This document shows, one piece after another, positions 1 through 12,371 of a stretch of DNA of 64,000 bases. The notes beneath the pieces were generated by a model, which was not told where the DNA came from, ran no database searches, and saw only the letters and a program-made list of their open reading frames with translations. The stretch spans positions 656,953 to 720,952 of the forward strand of contig KN832884.1 of NCBI GenBank assembly GCA_000827325.1, given 5' to 3'. The position numbers and the translations under genes were made by a program. Numbering within the stretch: position 1 is the first letter of the stretch; every line of letters begins with the position of its first letter. The stretch comes from Oidiodendron maius Zn. Its lineage: Eukaryota > Ascomycota > Leotiomycetes > Myxotrichaceae.

Positions 1-974
1 GGAAGAAGGGTATCTTTAACCGGGCCCTTGACCACCCGCCTGTTATTTAGCTTCTTTGTCCAAATATTTTATATGTGCAGATTGAGAAAGAGCGTCTTCT
101 CCGAGACGCGGGAATATATTTACTGGAAAGAAACAATATTCTGGTTTTAATTTATCCGCCCTGGCGAGTCTGATTGTCTGAGGATATATATCTATATTAT
201 CTAATTTATTCGACAAAAGGAGAATGAAACATACCACTTTGTTACTTGTGTCGAGAAAAGTCCTTGACCAGTATTTATATTCGTGCCTCAAGTATGATTT
301 TTGGACCTAGAATCTTTGGATGGAACATCTCCATCAGACGGGAGAGAGAATGACTTCTTAAGTAGTGCGCTCATTAGCATCCACAATGGATACTTGAACT
401 TGAGGGCCCGGCCCTTGAGGCAATGACTCTAATCTATCTGCCCTGTATGGTGGAGAATGTTAAACTCCGTGGAGAAATAGAGTACTGCGCGTCTAGTGAA
501 TGTCAGATTCGAGGCTTGTTTGGGACAAGCAAATGCCGAGGACTACAAATATAACGACCCTCAATAGCTATAGGGCTAAGCCTTCTATCTGCCATTAGGA
601 AAGGTTGTGGTGCGGTAAAATACGAGGACATCCAATATATTCTCTCCAACACACTCTTTGGCTCGCACTTATGGTGACCGGTAGAATAGAGTCGAACAAA
701 ATCCAGGCTCCATTACCACAGTATTGGCCAAATCTCGGGTGACATTAATTTTAACTTATTTATAATTCTTCGTTTGTATCCACTCACTAGCCAGTTTTAT
801 AATTGTACAAAGATTCTGAGCTCAGAAGAAGTTATGGAGTGGTCTTCAGGAAATTGTAAGCGGGGCTTTTGGCCTCAGGCATAAATATTAACTCTTTCGA
901 CTCTGGAGCTCCAAAATGCCATCGTCAACAGAGAACAGAATTGCCTTCTCCAGCACAGAGTAGATCTGTCCATT
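1..974. other. Intergenic, left edge of window
   Basis: I see no recognisable gene here. An 82-codon open frame on the minus strand near positions 43-291 has no family signature and is not called. The last part must hold the promoter of the prefoldin gene that starts at 975. Confidence 0.5.
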
Positions 975-1585
975 ATGCAACGTCGGATGGTATGGTATAA
1001 TATCTGCTAGTTTGATCCCTTACAAGTTCTCACAGTACTGACAACCTCTCCAGCTCTCGAAAGAAGACGAGGCCGCAGCACCAGGAGATGAGGTGGAGGT
1101 GCGGAGGGAGGACCAGGATAAGATCAACAAGTTCTCACGATTACACCAGCGTGAATTAGCCCTCGAGGAGGAGCTAAAGTCGAAACACGTCAGTCCTTCG
1201 TGAATGCCGAATTATACATGTATCAGGGACTGATGAGGGAATGTAATGGACAGAAAGAGAAAGAAGATCTCGACGATGTTTCAAATGAGCTTGAGCTCGC
1301 AGACGAGGAGGACATGATTCCGTATGTCGAGCCCACTCCTCAATCATCTTACAAGTGTGTGATGCTAATACGTCTGGTTTATTTTCTGACAGATATAAAA
1401 TTGGAGACTCCTTCATCTCACTTCCGCTGCCCGAAGTGCAGGAGATGCTTTCAGCGTCATCCAGCCGAATAGAGGAAGAGGTGTCTGTGGTGGGGGAGAA
1501 GCTTGGCAATGTCCGAGAAGAGATGTCGCAGCTAAAAGTCGAACTGTACGCCCGGTTTGGACGTAGTATCAACTTGGAGACTTAG
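975..1585 (+). CDS. GIM3: Prefoldin subunit 4 (GIM3 type)
   Basis: Encodes a 136-residue beta-type prefoldin subunit, part of the cytosolic hexamer that hands unfolded actin and tubulin to the CCT chaperonin. I read four exons: 975-989, 1054-1188, 1254-1321 and 1393-1585. The GT-AG introns between them keep the frame and give an uninterrupted protein. It begins MQRRMLSKEDEAA, has a first helix ending near KINKFSRLHQREL, the central beta-hairpin motif YKIGDSFISLPLPEVQ, and a C-terminal coiled coil ending in ARFGRSINLET. Length and motif order match fungal prefoldin 4. The five-residue first exon is easy to miss, but it supplies the only suitable start. The gene runs toward the permease gene on the other strand. 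Family assignment is from recalled motif similarity. Confidence 0.93.
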
Positions 1586-1983
1586 GCGGAGAAATATATG
1601 ATTCCAGCTCTTCCGACACACCCTTCGGAACCAAGGCACTATTCTCTGACTGATGCGAGACAGGATCTTGATCATTGTTTGAATAGTATCGCCTGTGTTT
1701 GCCGTTCTGGGACATGTTGCAACAGGAAAATATGTGCGTTATCGGATGAGGAACCCTGCCACGAGAATTTTCGGATGCATACATGATTGGTGTGCATACA
1801 GGGACCACTGTCTGCTGGGCAGTGGAAGCGACTGAAGGAGGAGTCATAGTCAAAGATCTTAACTCTAGAGGGTTTGAACATTTCTCGTCAATTTTAGCTA
1901 TACACCTATGCACCTGCGCCTATACACAGGAAATAGAAATTACTGATTCTAGAGGAATAACATCAGGGGAATATTGTAATCGC
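1586..1983. other. Convergent intergenic region
   Basis: Lies between the 3' ends of the prefoldin gene and the permease gene. It should hold both polyadenylation regions. Nothing else is recognised. Confidence 0.5.
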
Positions 1984-4431
1984 CTACTTCAGCCATACCC
2001 ATATCCAATTAAAGAAAGTGCGAACGTTCTCTTTCGTGAATCCATTATCAGGTAGCTCTAATCTGCCCTTTCGTACATCGCTGGAGGCCTGGATCGTATT
2101 GCGGAGGTCATTACTTCGTTCTGGGCCCCACTCGGACAATTGGAACCCGTGTCGGTAGATTTTGTAGCCCAGGATAAGAATGATAAATACCGGGATCTGG
2201 GAGAGCGTTAGTTGTGTTGGCACGCGGATAGAGAGGATCTGTTTAACTTACCCCGATATAGTCCGCAACAAAACGCCTTGTGTCAAATGGACGTTGGAAG
2301 AACGGAGCAATACCGTTAAAGAACACAAGAATAGTGCAGGCAATTCCACCGTATGCGGCCTTAAGCCACTGTCCATGTGACTTGTAAGGGTATCGCGGGT
2401 GATTGCGGTCGAACATAGCGGTTTGAGCCTCGGAAGCGTTACCGTACCTCTTAACATCTTCGAGCCTGCACAAAATTAGTATTTGTTGCAAATTAAGAGA
2501 GATCAGATGATGGGAAGTCAAAAAGAAGGAAGGCGTACGTTCTGTAGAAGCAAAGATATGTTGCACAGATGATCATGTAGACGATGAGACACGACACAGT
2601 GCAGTTCCCCGACAGCTCACCCAGGCTCTGTACAACACGTTAGCAAGGTGTTGGCTGCTGTCTGTGGAATAGCTGCTACTTACGACTCCGGGACCACCTG
2701 TCCGACCAACATACCCGACCAGTAATAGAGAGCCTGATGCCAACACGGCTCTAACTGGAACACCTGTTCGAGTTGCCCGCAGTCTCTTTGTAATCCATTC
2801 GGGACCAGTGTAACCGAGCAGAGCCATCGTGTGCAATACTCTAGATGCCACGTACAAAGTGTTAATTGCGCAGGAGAAGGCGCTGAAGACGAACATAGCG
2901 TTGAAGAAGTGTGCCAAATGTGGGAGACCAGCTTCAACAGCTGCGATGATAAATAGTGAGTGTGATGAAGCTGACGAGCCTTCTCCATTAATGAATGGAT
3001 GATCCCTAGGTACGGCAAAAGAGGCAGTAAGAATTGTGAGGCAGTAGAGAGTGACGACTCGCATGTTGAGCTTGCGTACGGCCATTTTCATACTCTCGGC
3101 ATCGGATAAGGATTTGCTCTCTGATGCTGTAGCGGCGATGATATCCATTCCCGTATAAGAAAAAATCACACCAATAATAGTTGTCCACATGTTGAGGAAT
3201 GCCCCGATGGAGCCTTTGATAGTTCGTTGAACAAAGCCGGCCTCATCCCTGACATCATAGGTAGACCAAAAGAATGAATATGGATCATTCCAATCTGTTA
3301 TAGTTAGCATATGATATCAGAAGGAGAACAGAATAGGAAAGTAAACACTCACATTTGGTACCGGGAGCTTCTGTGTAGTATGCATTTGATCTCGCTGTTT
3401 GAAATCGTCAGTCGCCAGAGGTACTAAGGAGACCTGTCCAAAATCACTTACGTGTCATGACACTGAAGATAAGCATCAGTACAATAAGCATGCAGATGAA
3501 TGTCAGCTTAATGCATCCGAAGATATATTCGAGTTCTCCGTAAATCTGTGTTGAATTGTTAGTGAGGTATGTGACACGGAGGCAGAGATAAAGCAGGACT
3601 TACTCTGACTGGGAGCATATTGAACGAGATCACAAGGACTATTCCTAACGATACCCACACTGCGGGATCAGTATCCACTCCAACCTTCCAGTTCAAAAAA
3701 GTCCTGCCGTCGTCATATTGAAACTTGATAGCGTTGGAGAAAGCCACCAGTTGGTCTGCCGCAAGAACACAATAGGCAAACCAGTACATCCATCCGACAG
3801 CGAGACCTACTCCCCGATCGAGAAATCGTCGAGGGAACTCCATAATAGGACCATTAACAGGCATCAAAGCCGTCATTTCTCCAAGACTTGAGATGACGGA
3901 TGAGATAACAGTACCCATAAGGACGAAGGAGAGAACTGCGCCACCCGGTCCTGCAACGGCTATTGCATTCCCAGACTGAAGAAAAAGACCTGTGGAGAGT
4001 TAAAAAAACCCCCCAAATAACAATTGGCAGGATCGGGATATCTACCATTTCCAATGACGCCAGAAAATGCAATCATCTGTTTTGCAGACTCAGCGTACTG
4101 TCCAAGCGCGTAGCCTTGGGTCGGGAAACACTTACATTAATATGCCTTTCGCTCAGCGTTCTCCTGGATAGAGGTGAGCTCGGCTTTCTTGTGAAAGAGA
4201 AAACAACACGTACCAGAGAGCCTCTCCCCGGCGCTCCTTCTTCTCTTCAATAATTACCGGTTCATCGAGAGATGGGTGACGAGCATAGTCAACATCCACG
4301 GTCAAAGGGGAGACCGTTCGATCCTCCGAGAAGACAGCCTCGTCAGCATAAGTACTAATGGCCTGTGGCTTGTCGTGATCCATCGCTGGGCTTCCATTTT
4401 CTGGGGTACTATTTCGAAAGTCCTTCCACAT
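1984..4431 (-). CDS. Amino-acid permease, YAT family of the APC superfamily
   Basis: Plasma-membrane amino-acid/proton symporter of the fungal YAT family. The gene has at least eight short introns. After a hydrophilic N-terminus of about 70 residues, the spliced exons read RTLSERHINMIAFSGVIGNG and then LFLQSGNAIAVAGPGGA. This is the family's conserved start of transmembrane segment 1. Later exons give SLGEMTALMPVNGPIMEFPRR, the long GFVQRTIKGS loop, GVIFSYTGMDIIAATASES, FSAFSCAINTLYVASRVLH and a C-terminal YKIYRHGFQLSEWGPERSNDL tail. The start used (MWKDFRNS) is the first in-frame ATG before conserved sequence. It shares a 640-bp divergent promoter with the WD40-like gene. Substrate cannot be told from sequence. 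Confidence 0.88.
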
Positions 4432-5069
4432 TGCGACGACTACAATGTCAATTTGTCCGCAGTAACGCGAGTGTCGTCGGGCTAGTATTTGTGAGAACCA
4501 AAGCTCAACTGCACGGCGAGGAAGTAGAAGTGCAATGTGTAGTGTGCCCCTTCTTCTGGTGCCAGGTCACTGTCCCTATACATATCGGCCGTCTCTCAGC
4601 TTCCTTATGGTAGGGCTATAAATAGCCTTGAATCTGTCGATGGGACCTCTTCCGTTCCCAACACCCCAGCGATGGGGATCGCATGCGCAGATGTTCGGAT
4701 TTGCAAGGGCATTAGCAAGTAGCTGAAATTGCACAAGCCAATAGACAAATAAGGTTCGTCGGCTCTATCGTCAAAGGCGGAGAGATTGCGTGGTAGCAGG
4801 AGGTTGGCAGCTGCAACCCTTCGGAGCCAAGAGCACTCGTCACAGGGCTCGTCGCAACCAGCCCCTGTCACCGATTTCTTGCAGTGCCCAAAATATCTTC
4901 GCATGCCGATCTGCTCGGCCGTCGCTGTATCTGCGGGATGTGATGCTGGAGCTTTGGTCCCTCTCTTTCCTCTTTTGTCGTAACCGCCTGGCAGCCCAGT
5001 GAAACCTGAATGTGGTCTGTTCATCCCACGTCAACACCTTAAAATTTATCAGAGCTTGAAAGTGTAATC
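4432..5069. promoter_or_regulatory. Divergent promoter region, permease / WD40-like gene
   Basis: About 640 bp lie between the start codons of the minus-strand permease and the plus-strand WD40-like gene, so it should contain both promoters. Open frames here on both strands show no family signature and are taken as chance. Confidence 0.45.
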
Positions 5070-8000
5070 GTGAAGGCGACGCAGAGCTGCCAGGTCGCGA
5101 TGGCAGAGTCGGTGCCGTCGCCGTTGCTCCAGCGCCTCGCGACCAGCTTGCGACTGTTGTCGCTGCGGAGCGACATTGACAACATCATCCTGGAGCTGCT
5201 GGGCCAATTTTCCCTCGAAAAGATCTACTCGGAAGGCGACCAAGAAGAGTACCAAACCTTGGTTGTCACCTTGCTTATCCAGCTCAACTCGATCTTCAGC
5301 ATCCAAAGGCTGTCGCTGCCATCAGACAATCTACAAGTTGCCTGGTATTCCGAGTTCTTGGCTAGCTATGAAGTGACCCTTAGAGCGGTGGAATATGTGC
5401 TGCAAGTCATAGTGGAAGGACGGGAAACTCTATGGGAGGCAAGACTACTGAGAGATAGATACCTAGCCGAATTTCTCCTTAACGCCCTTCGTTTTATTAC
5501 CCTCCATCCTCGAATCCCGTCAAGCCAGCGTGGAAAAGATCAGCGAGATCGATTTGCCCGTGTTCATAAATTGCTAGAGCGAATCTTCGATAACTATCCA
5601 CCTCCCGAGTCGTCCCTCCTTCTGGTCTGTAGGGAGGCTACAGATTTGCTACGAATGAGGCCTAATGGACTGCTGCTGCCTCCAAGATTAAAGACAGACT
5701 TGCCGAATGTGGCCACCAAATTGGTGAAGCTCATCGTCGAACCATGCTACTTACTGAACGCTAACTTTGCTCTAGTACCCTCTGCCAGAGTGCCTCCATG
5801 CCACGTATGTGCGTGGTATTGTGCCGAAAGATGGGTCTCCTGGAGACTGGCTGTCACAATTTTTTGCGCTTCGAGATGTCTCTCAATTCATAATTGGAGC
5901 CTCAGTACAGTACGCAGACCACAACGAGACCCGGGATATGCAACTTCAGTCTATATCTGCCAACAGCAGAGATGCAGTGCTACAGGCTATTGAAGCTATA
6001 AAAATTCACCCATACTTCAATAAAACAGACCTGATAGCAACGTTTGCAAATGCATTCCGGGCCATCTTACCGGAGACGCCTAATCATGGACGAAGGAAGT
6101 CGTCTGCATCGTATATTGAAGATAGTGAGATGGATGCGTTAGATCGACTTCATTCGAAGCTAGGTGACCGTCAGATAGTCAACCGAGCCAGTGACCATGA
6201 CATGATCTCTAGCATATCAAAAGTCACAAGGGAGATTGAACACCTAGATGACCCAACCGGCCAGGGGAGAGTGCTGGCTCCCAAACTGTACGTGGTCAAT
6301 TGCAGAAAATGTCACATTGTGGGAGATGGTCAGTTACGACACTCGGATAGTCGAAGATTTGCCGTAAGTTGACCCCATGAGCGTCATCATCTTCCTCTAA
6401 ATTTTCACAAACATGCGGTTTCAGATGGTCTCGGAACCACTTTGCTGATAAAATTATCACTTGCAGTCAGACGAAAGAGAAGAATCTGAAATAATACTTC
6501 CACTAAGGTCGAAATGCATCATCTGCGGGGAGGGAGTCACTATGATGCGTGAGATATTGACGGTCAGACACGCATGGGATACGCTGAAACCATTGGAGTC
6601 AAACTTTGATACCACCAGCGTAGAAAGACATCTTACCTCACAATTTCAGCTCTCTGCACCCAAGGTCGAAGCTGGGATACCGCTTTATTCAAATTACAAT
6701 GGCCCTCCCTCTAATCATACCGTCTCTCCCATTTCCCCTGACAGATCCAGGTCGATTTCAAATACCCTTATATCGCCATCTTCACCTGGAATTCCTGAAA
6801 TATTAGAGGTTCCTCAAATTGAGAAGTCGCATGCAGAAGGATTACTCTGTATTGAAGGTGCTGGACATCACTCTGACAGCGCGGAAACGGTCGACCCCCT
6901 TGACACAACTTCTATTGCTCCAAGCGACATTGCAACCGGTACAACGCTTCAGACCAGTGCACCCGGTGAGTCCGCCGTGTCCCTCCTCTCGACGAGAGTT
7001 TCGATCCCCACACATACTTTGTCGCACACACATGCGGCGCCAACTGAAAGAAGGTCATCCAAATGGAAATTGAAAATAAATTCATCAAAGAAAGCATCAA
7101 CAAAGTCATCCGGTGACTCGAGCTCCCTCTCTTCGCATACTTTGGAATCCCAGAAGCTGGAAGAGATATCATTGAAAAGTTTACTCAATACAACACATGC
7201 TGCTGTCCGAGGTAGGAATGCGAAGAATGCGGTCAATGTGGCAGTGGCACAAAATTCTACCTATGTTCTCTTCTGGACGCAGGCATGCATAAACATATGG
7301 GATGTTAAGACATCATCTCCTCTGTTGGGAAGGGAGATTATGACAGAGAGCAGCTGTCTACTTGTTGCAGTCACAAATGAGCACCTAGCGTACGTGATTG
7401 GAACTAGGGATAAACTCACGGTAATACATCTCAAACTGTGGAGAGGAATGACGGGACATTGCTAACTGAATTTTTAGCTTCGAATAGTCAATCTACTTCA
7501 AAACAATGTACCAGTTATCGAGTACAGGGTCCCTTCCTCGTTATGGTGCCATAGTATTGCCATATGTCCGACTGAGAAGTACGTCGCTGTCGGGTTCGAT
7601 AATGCAACTGTCCGCTTCTTCGATACAAAGAAAATGGAAGAACCAAAGGAAGATCGACTTCATGCTCGATTACATCCTACCTGCAGCAGCAAATGCCCTC
7701 CTGTTGATACCCTGTCCTTCTCAAGTGATGGCAATACTCTCGTTGGGAGTACTAGAAACGCGAAGAATGGGCTAGTCCAAGTATACTTATGGCGATTTCC
7801 ATTTAATGCTTCCATAGAACTTGTATCTTGCAGGTATCAAGTGCCAGTACTTGAATCAGAAGACAATGGGGTTACATCCGCGATCTTTCGGTCTGGCAAG
7901 GCAAGCGAGGATGATTTGGTATGCATCACCACCTGGACTCAATCTGGCAGACCGATTCTCGTCCAACCGCAAAATGGACATCGGACGGACATAAAAACAC

Positions 8001-8498
8001 ACACCGCCAGCCACCAAGGAAAGCCGGATACACGCATTCAGTGCGCCGCATTCTCACCCACGGGAAGAGAGCTTGCATTGGTTAATTCGCGAGGCAATGT
8101 ATATTATGTGTCATCGCTCAACTCCAGTCCGATGGACATTAAGAGAATTGCCACTTCTAAGGAGCTTACAGCAAGATCGTATGCGTATGCAATGACATTT
8201 ATGTCTCTACCTGAAGGGGATGCCATTGTGGTGGCGTGGGCTGAGCCAGGCAAGGCTCTCGGATGGGTGAAGAAAATCCCTGTAAAATATGATGTAAGTT
8301 ATATCTCAAACCCCTTTTCCACAGAAGATGTTTCTGACTGGCATACTGGCCCAGACTGTGGAGCCTCTAGTATCCCTGCCGACTGTACCCTTGACGCCCA
8401 GATACGAATTAGGGGCTGTCGACACCGAAATACAGAAGCCTCCCATGTCTTCCCACTCATTTGCCAAGGGATATAGTATGCTAGATCAGAAAGGATGA
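5070..8498 (+). CDS. Zinc-ribbon and WD40-like repeat protein
   Basis: A large fungal protein of about 1,050 residues in five exons: 5070-5723, 5776-6363, 6467-7420, 7478-8293 and 8355-8498. All four introns are GT-AG and phase 0. The N-terminal half is helical. Two CxxC pairs (NCRKC near residue 393 and KCIIC near residue 431) sit about 35 residues apart and could bind one zinc ion. A low-complexity Ser/Thr-rich segment follows. From about residue 660 there are WD40-like strands such as YVLFWTQACINIWDVK, KYVAVGFDNATVRFFDTKK and CAAFSPTGRELALVNSRGNVY. A start at 5100 (MAESVPSPL) is equally possible. The last intron restores a natural-looking C-terminus. The role is unknown; scaffold or adaptor is inference from the repeats. 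Confidence 0.8.
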
Positions 8499-8944
8499 AG
8501 GTAAGCTAGGAAAGAAAACAAGTCAGTACAGAAAGCAGATAGCCACGTTTAAGTGAGGAGGATATGGTTTTGCATCACGGCCTAGGTGACAATGATTGAA
8601 CAGGGAAACCTCTAATATCTGGAGGACCAGAAAAGTTACGGGCATGCCTGTGGGAAGAAGATATGAATCTTATGGTGGACATATGTATAATGAGGTACCA
8701 TGAAGGGAGTTGGGGATAGAGGTTTGTCAGATATTGGATTTGACCGGCTATAATAAGTTCGGATACCCTTACTTTATGCCTGGACATTTGAGGCGCATAT
8801 TCGATGTTTATAAGAGCTATATTTTGACATATATTCCCTAGTGAGTTCGCTACATGCTGGAATCCATGCAGCATTGAACCCGAATAATACGGCGCTTCTG
8901 ATAATTTTTCATAATGTCGATAACTCTCTGCAGAGTAATAGAAA
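8499..8944. other. Convergent intergenic region
   Basis: Lies between the 3' end of the WD40-like gene and the 3' end of the broken transporter on the other strand. No gene is seen. Confidence 0.5.
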
Positions 8945-9440
8945 CTATTGTTCGAAAAAAATGCGGCGACCAGTTTCAGATATCAGGATATTGGTGATAA
9001 ATTTTTCGTCATCCAACTTCTCTTCAACATTCGTTTCACCAGAGTATACGGCGGCCAATTGTCTATGGTGCAAAGAAAATGGTCAGCTTTATGAAATTTA
9101 CTGAAATGACGAATTTATAGAACTTACTGCTCAAACTCCGGTCTGCGGAACCACCACGTAACTCCAGTCATAAGTAACATGGCAACAGAAAGGAAGAGCA
9201 CTGTGGCGAACCCCTTTGAATACATTGGCGCGTCAGTTTGCCGCCAAATGAGCAATGGCAACCATATTTGGACTACATATGCCATCTGATTCATGCTTCC
9301 TGTGACTATAGCGCGCTCTCCGTTGTCATCGGAGCAAATTTCATGGGCTCGTTTTGACAGTTGCAATCTCATGAGCGTCAGCCGGCACCACTGATTGCAG
9401 CACGAACGTCATATTGAAGCATGTGTGGAATAGGTGGAGC
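8945..9440 (-). pseudogene. 3' remnant of a Dal5/Fen2-type MFS transporter
   Basis: Only the C-terminal part of an anion:cation-symporter-type MFS protein is present. The clearest stretch reads AHEICSDDNGERAIVTGSMN, then QMAYVVQIWLPLLIW and two hydrophobic helices ending TWWFRRPEFEQ. A plausible intron then leads to a tail ending in a stop at 8945-8947. Upstream the frame is broken: a copy of the GCTCATGAGATT word recurs 28 nt later as GCCCATGAAATT, a shift not divisible by three. Beyond about 9440 no transporter sequence is recognisable, so ten or so membrane segments are missing. A cryptic intron could hide the shift, but not the missing N-terminus. A second, apparently intact relative lies at 36.8-38.9 kb. 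Confidence 0.65.
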
Positions 9441-10483
9441 GGCTGATGGTATATTTCAAAACTCCATGGGTTGCTAGGTATTTTATCTGATAGTATTTAT
9501 TGTAGCCACCCACTGTGTGATTCAACCGGCGAGACGTCGTCGGAAAACTTGCCAGCATGGATTTATCAGCCTATTCGCTTTTGTACACACGCATCACGAA
9601 GAGATTATACATTAGGGCTTCAAACGAGAGCAAATTGGACAGCGCAGCGATTGATGTTACTCGTCCTGCAATTTTTACCTAATCTGAAGCCTTTGTTGCC
9701 ATGAGATTCCTTGGCCAGCCAATTTGCTCCAACAGCTCGATTTGAGGGCAGCGCTCTGGCAAGCAGGAGATTTGGATCTCGTTTATGGGTGAAGTGGAGT
9801 CGACCTGGGCGCCATGATATGCATACGAGCTGACATAAGTGAACAAGAGTAGCGCATTCTAGATTCTATATTCGAGCTGTCATATCTGAGGAACGTCCAC
9901 TTTAAAGGCCGAGAGTGTGGATATCACAAGCCAGCGAGAAAGGGCCAGTTCACCGCAATCGGAGGCACACGCCTCTAACCCTCCAGGGTCAAAAGCGAAG
10001 TATAAGAACAGGAAGCCCCAGTATTCCTCGCACAAGGATTGCAAGCAGCTTATTTCTATCACCATTAGAAATTAATGGTAAAGGACTGTAAATAGCCGGC
10101 AGCATGGCCAAGAAACTATATCATTGGACGGTGAGTTATTCCTGTGACCTCCTAAAGGGTTAGTCAAGCATAGTCGTTCTCTGCCAGCCCATCACTGCCG
10201 GGAATAATCCCAGTGTAAGATTCCTGGTATTTATCACGGGTAACGGCACAATGGGACATCCGTACTGCGGCTCAAGAGCAACTGAGCCAATCAATTTCTC
10301 CCTGTGATCCCTCTGTCGTTACAGACCGCCAGAAGTGGCATTGCTCAAGGGCGTGGATGCGATCCGAATAAACGATACCCCATTCTTCAGACCTAAATCC
10401 CCTCCTCCCATTTTCGCTTTCTTTTGAGAGTATAACTATTTCGATAGGTCTCTCAAAATGGCATAAATGACTATCTTTCTTCA
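9441..10483. other. Intergenic, possible decayed gene upstream part
   Basis: About 1 kb without a recognisable gene. The left part may be the unrecognisable 5' half of the broken transporter. The right part is the promoter of the MFS gene starting at 10484. Confidence 0.4.
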
Positions 10484-12371
10484 ATGGACTACTCCTATGA
10501 CCACTACGATGTACTTATCTGCGCAACAGCGAAGAGCAGCGGGAGAGAGTGCGGCTAGTAAGTTCAAGTCCTGAGATCTTTGATGTCAAAGCACTAACGT
10601 TTAGCAAAGTCATCAACACAGGTCAAGGAAATACACTGGCGCGAATAATATCACAGATCAACGAGGATGACGCTGCTGAACGATATGAGGTAGAATGCAA
10701 AGACAACAAGGCCCCTCGTCCGGTTACAGATAGAACCGAAAGTGCTAATAGCTCGCTGCCGAGGAAAATCATAGCTTGGGAAGATGAGGACTCGGAAAAT
10801 CCATACAATTGGTCCAATGTAAGTGCTAACGATCCCATCGTAGGTTCAATGACTAATTCTGTGCGTCATTCGGAGTGTACAGAAGAAAAAGGCGTCCATC
10901 GTCATAATCGGAATGATTGTCGTGGTCAACAGTACTCTCGGCTCCTCACTCCCCGCAAATGCCATACCCTTCATCAGCAAGGAATTCAATATTACGTCCT
11001 CGACCACACAGATCTTACCTTTATCAATGTATCTCATTGGGTATGTCCTCGGCCCGCTACTCTTCGGGCCTTTATCAGAGACCTATGGAAGAAAACTGAT
11101 CATGACCTCGACATTTATCCTCTTTACGATTTTTACAATGGCGTGTGCTTTGGCATCTAACTTTCCAAGTCTTCTAATATTTAGGTTATTTGCTGGGGTA
11201 AATGCTTCTAGTCCTATATCTGTGGTTGGGGGTGTATACGCTGATCTCTATGACGATCCTGTGTCTAGAGGGCGTGCATTTTCCTTGTTCATGGCTGTAC
11301 GTCGCTGCTCGTCTCCAATATCCGCGGATCTAATTTCGACAACAGGGAACCTGCGTAGGACCACTTGTAGCTCCTGTTATATCTGGTTTCGTCTCTTCTA
11401 GTCTAGGATGGCGCTGGTCTTTTTGGATTGGCCTCATCATAGCGGGAATTTCGCTTCCGCCTCTTTTTTTCCTCCCCGAAACCTTTGGGCCCGTATTATT
11501 AGCTCAGCGTGCGCAACAGTTAAGAAAATCAAGCGGAAATAATCAGATATATGCACGCATAGAGCTCGAGAAAAAAGGGTTCAAGCAGATGGCCACGGTG
11601 ACGCTTACACGCCCCCTCCGAATGCTGTGCTTTGAGCCAATTGTCTCCGCAACTTGCGCATATCTCTCCTTAATATATGGCATATTCTACATGTACTTTG
11701 AGGCTTACCCAATAGTCTACCAAGGCATCTACAAGATGTCTCCTGGGATTGCCGGGCTGATGTTTCTCCCTATCTTTGCAGGCGCGGCTCTCGCCACGTC
11801 TCTCTTTATCTACTACGACACATTTCTCCGCAGGGCACAACGTCAAAACAAATCTTGGACACGAAAAGAAGAAGCGAGACGCTTACCACTAGCATGCTTT
11901 GGTGGCCCGTTTCTTGTAATAGCATTATTTTGGATAGGCTGGACGTCGAGAGAAGGCATTCCCTTCTATGTACCCATGTTGGCAGGGATTCCGTTCGGGT
12001 TGGGCTATGTTTTGTTATTCATGGCACTCCTCAACTATCTTACTGACGCATATGAGATATTCGCTGCCTCCGCTATGGCTGCCAGTTCTTGCTGCCGAAG
12101 CCTTGCAGGGGCCGTCTTGCCGTTTGCTACCACGCCCATGTACCAAAGCCTTGGGGTGCCGTGGGCGACTTCATTACTTGCCTTCTTGAGTTTGGGAATG
12201 TGCGCTATCCCATTTCTCTTCCTGTGGAAAGGTGATGCCCTTCGGGCTGGAAGTACATTTTGCATATACTTGAGAGAGAATAAAGTGAAAGAACAAGCTG
12301 AACTTGACCGTGAGAGAGCAGAGAGACGTCAAGCAGAAAAAGCCACAGAGGGGGCATCTAAAAAGGTTTGA
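10484..12371 (+). CDS. MFS transporter, DHA1-like (polyamine/drug type)
   Basis: Encodes a 575-residue major-facilitator exporter in four exons: 10484-10557, 10605-10818, 10883-11296 and 11346-12371. Splices are GT-AG; the first intron has a GCACTAAC branch site. The start MDYSYDHYDV is the only ATG whose frame joins exon 2 after that intron. Family marks are the pre-TM1 motif ENPYNWSN followed by KKKASIV, the motif A loop GPLSETYGRKL between TM2 and TM3, the TM5 region GPLVAPVISGFVSSSLGWRW, and the long central loop before TLTRPLRMLCFEPI. About 12 hydrophobic segments are visible. The C-terminus is a charged helix rich in Glu, Arg and Lys. Substrate is unknown; the DHA1 family exports drugs, polyamines and metabolites. 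Confidence 0.87.
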
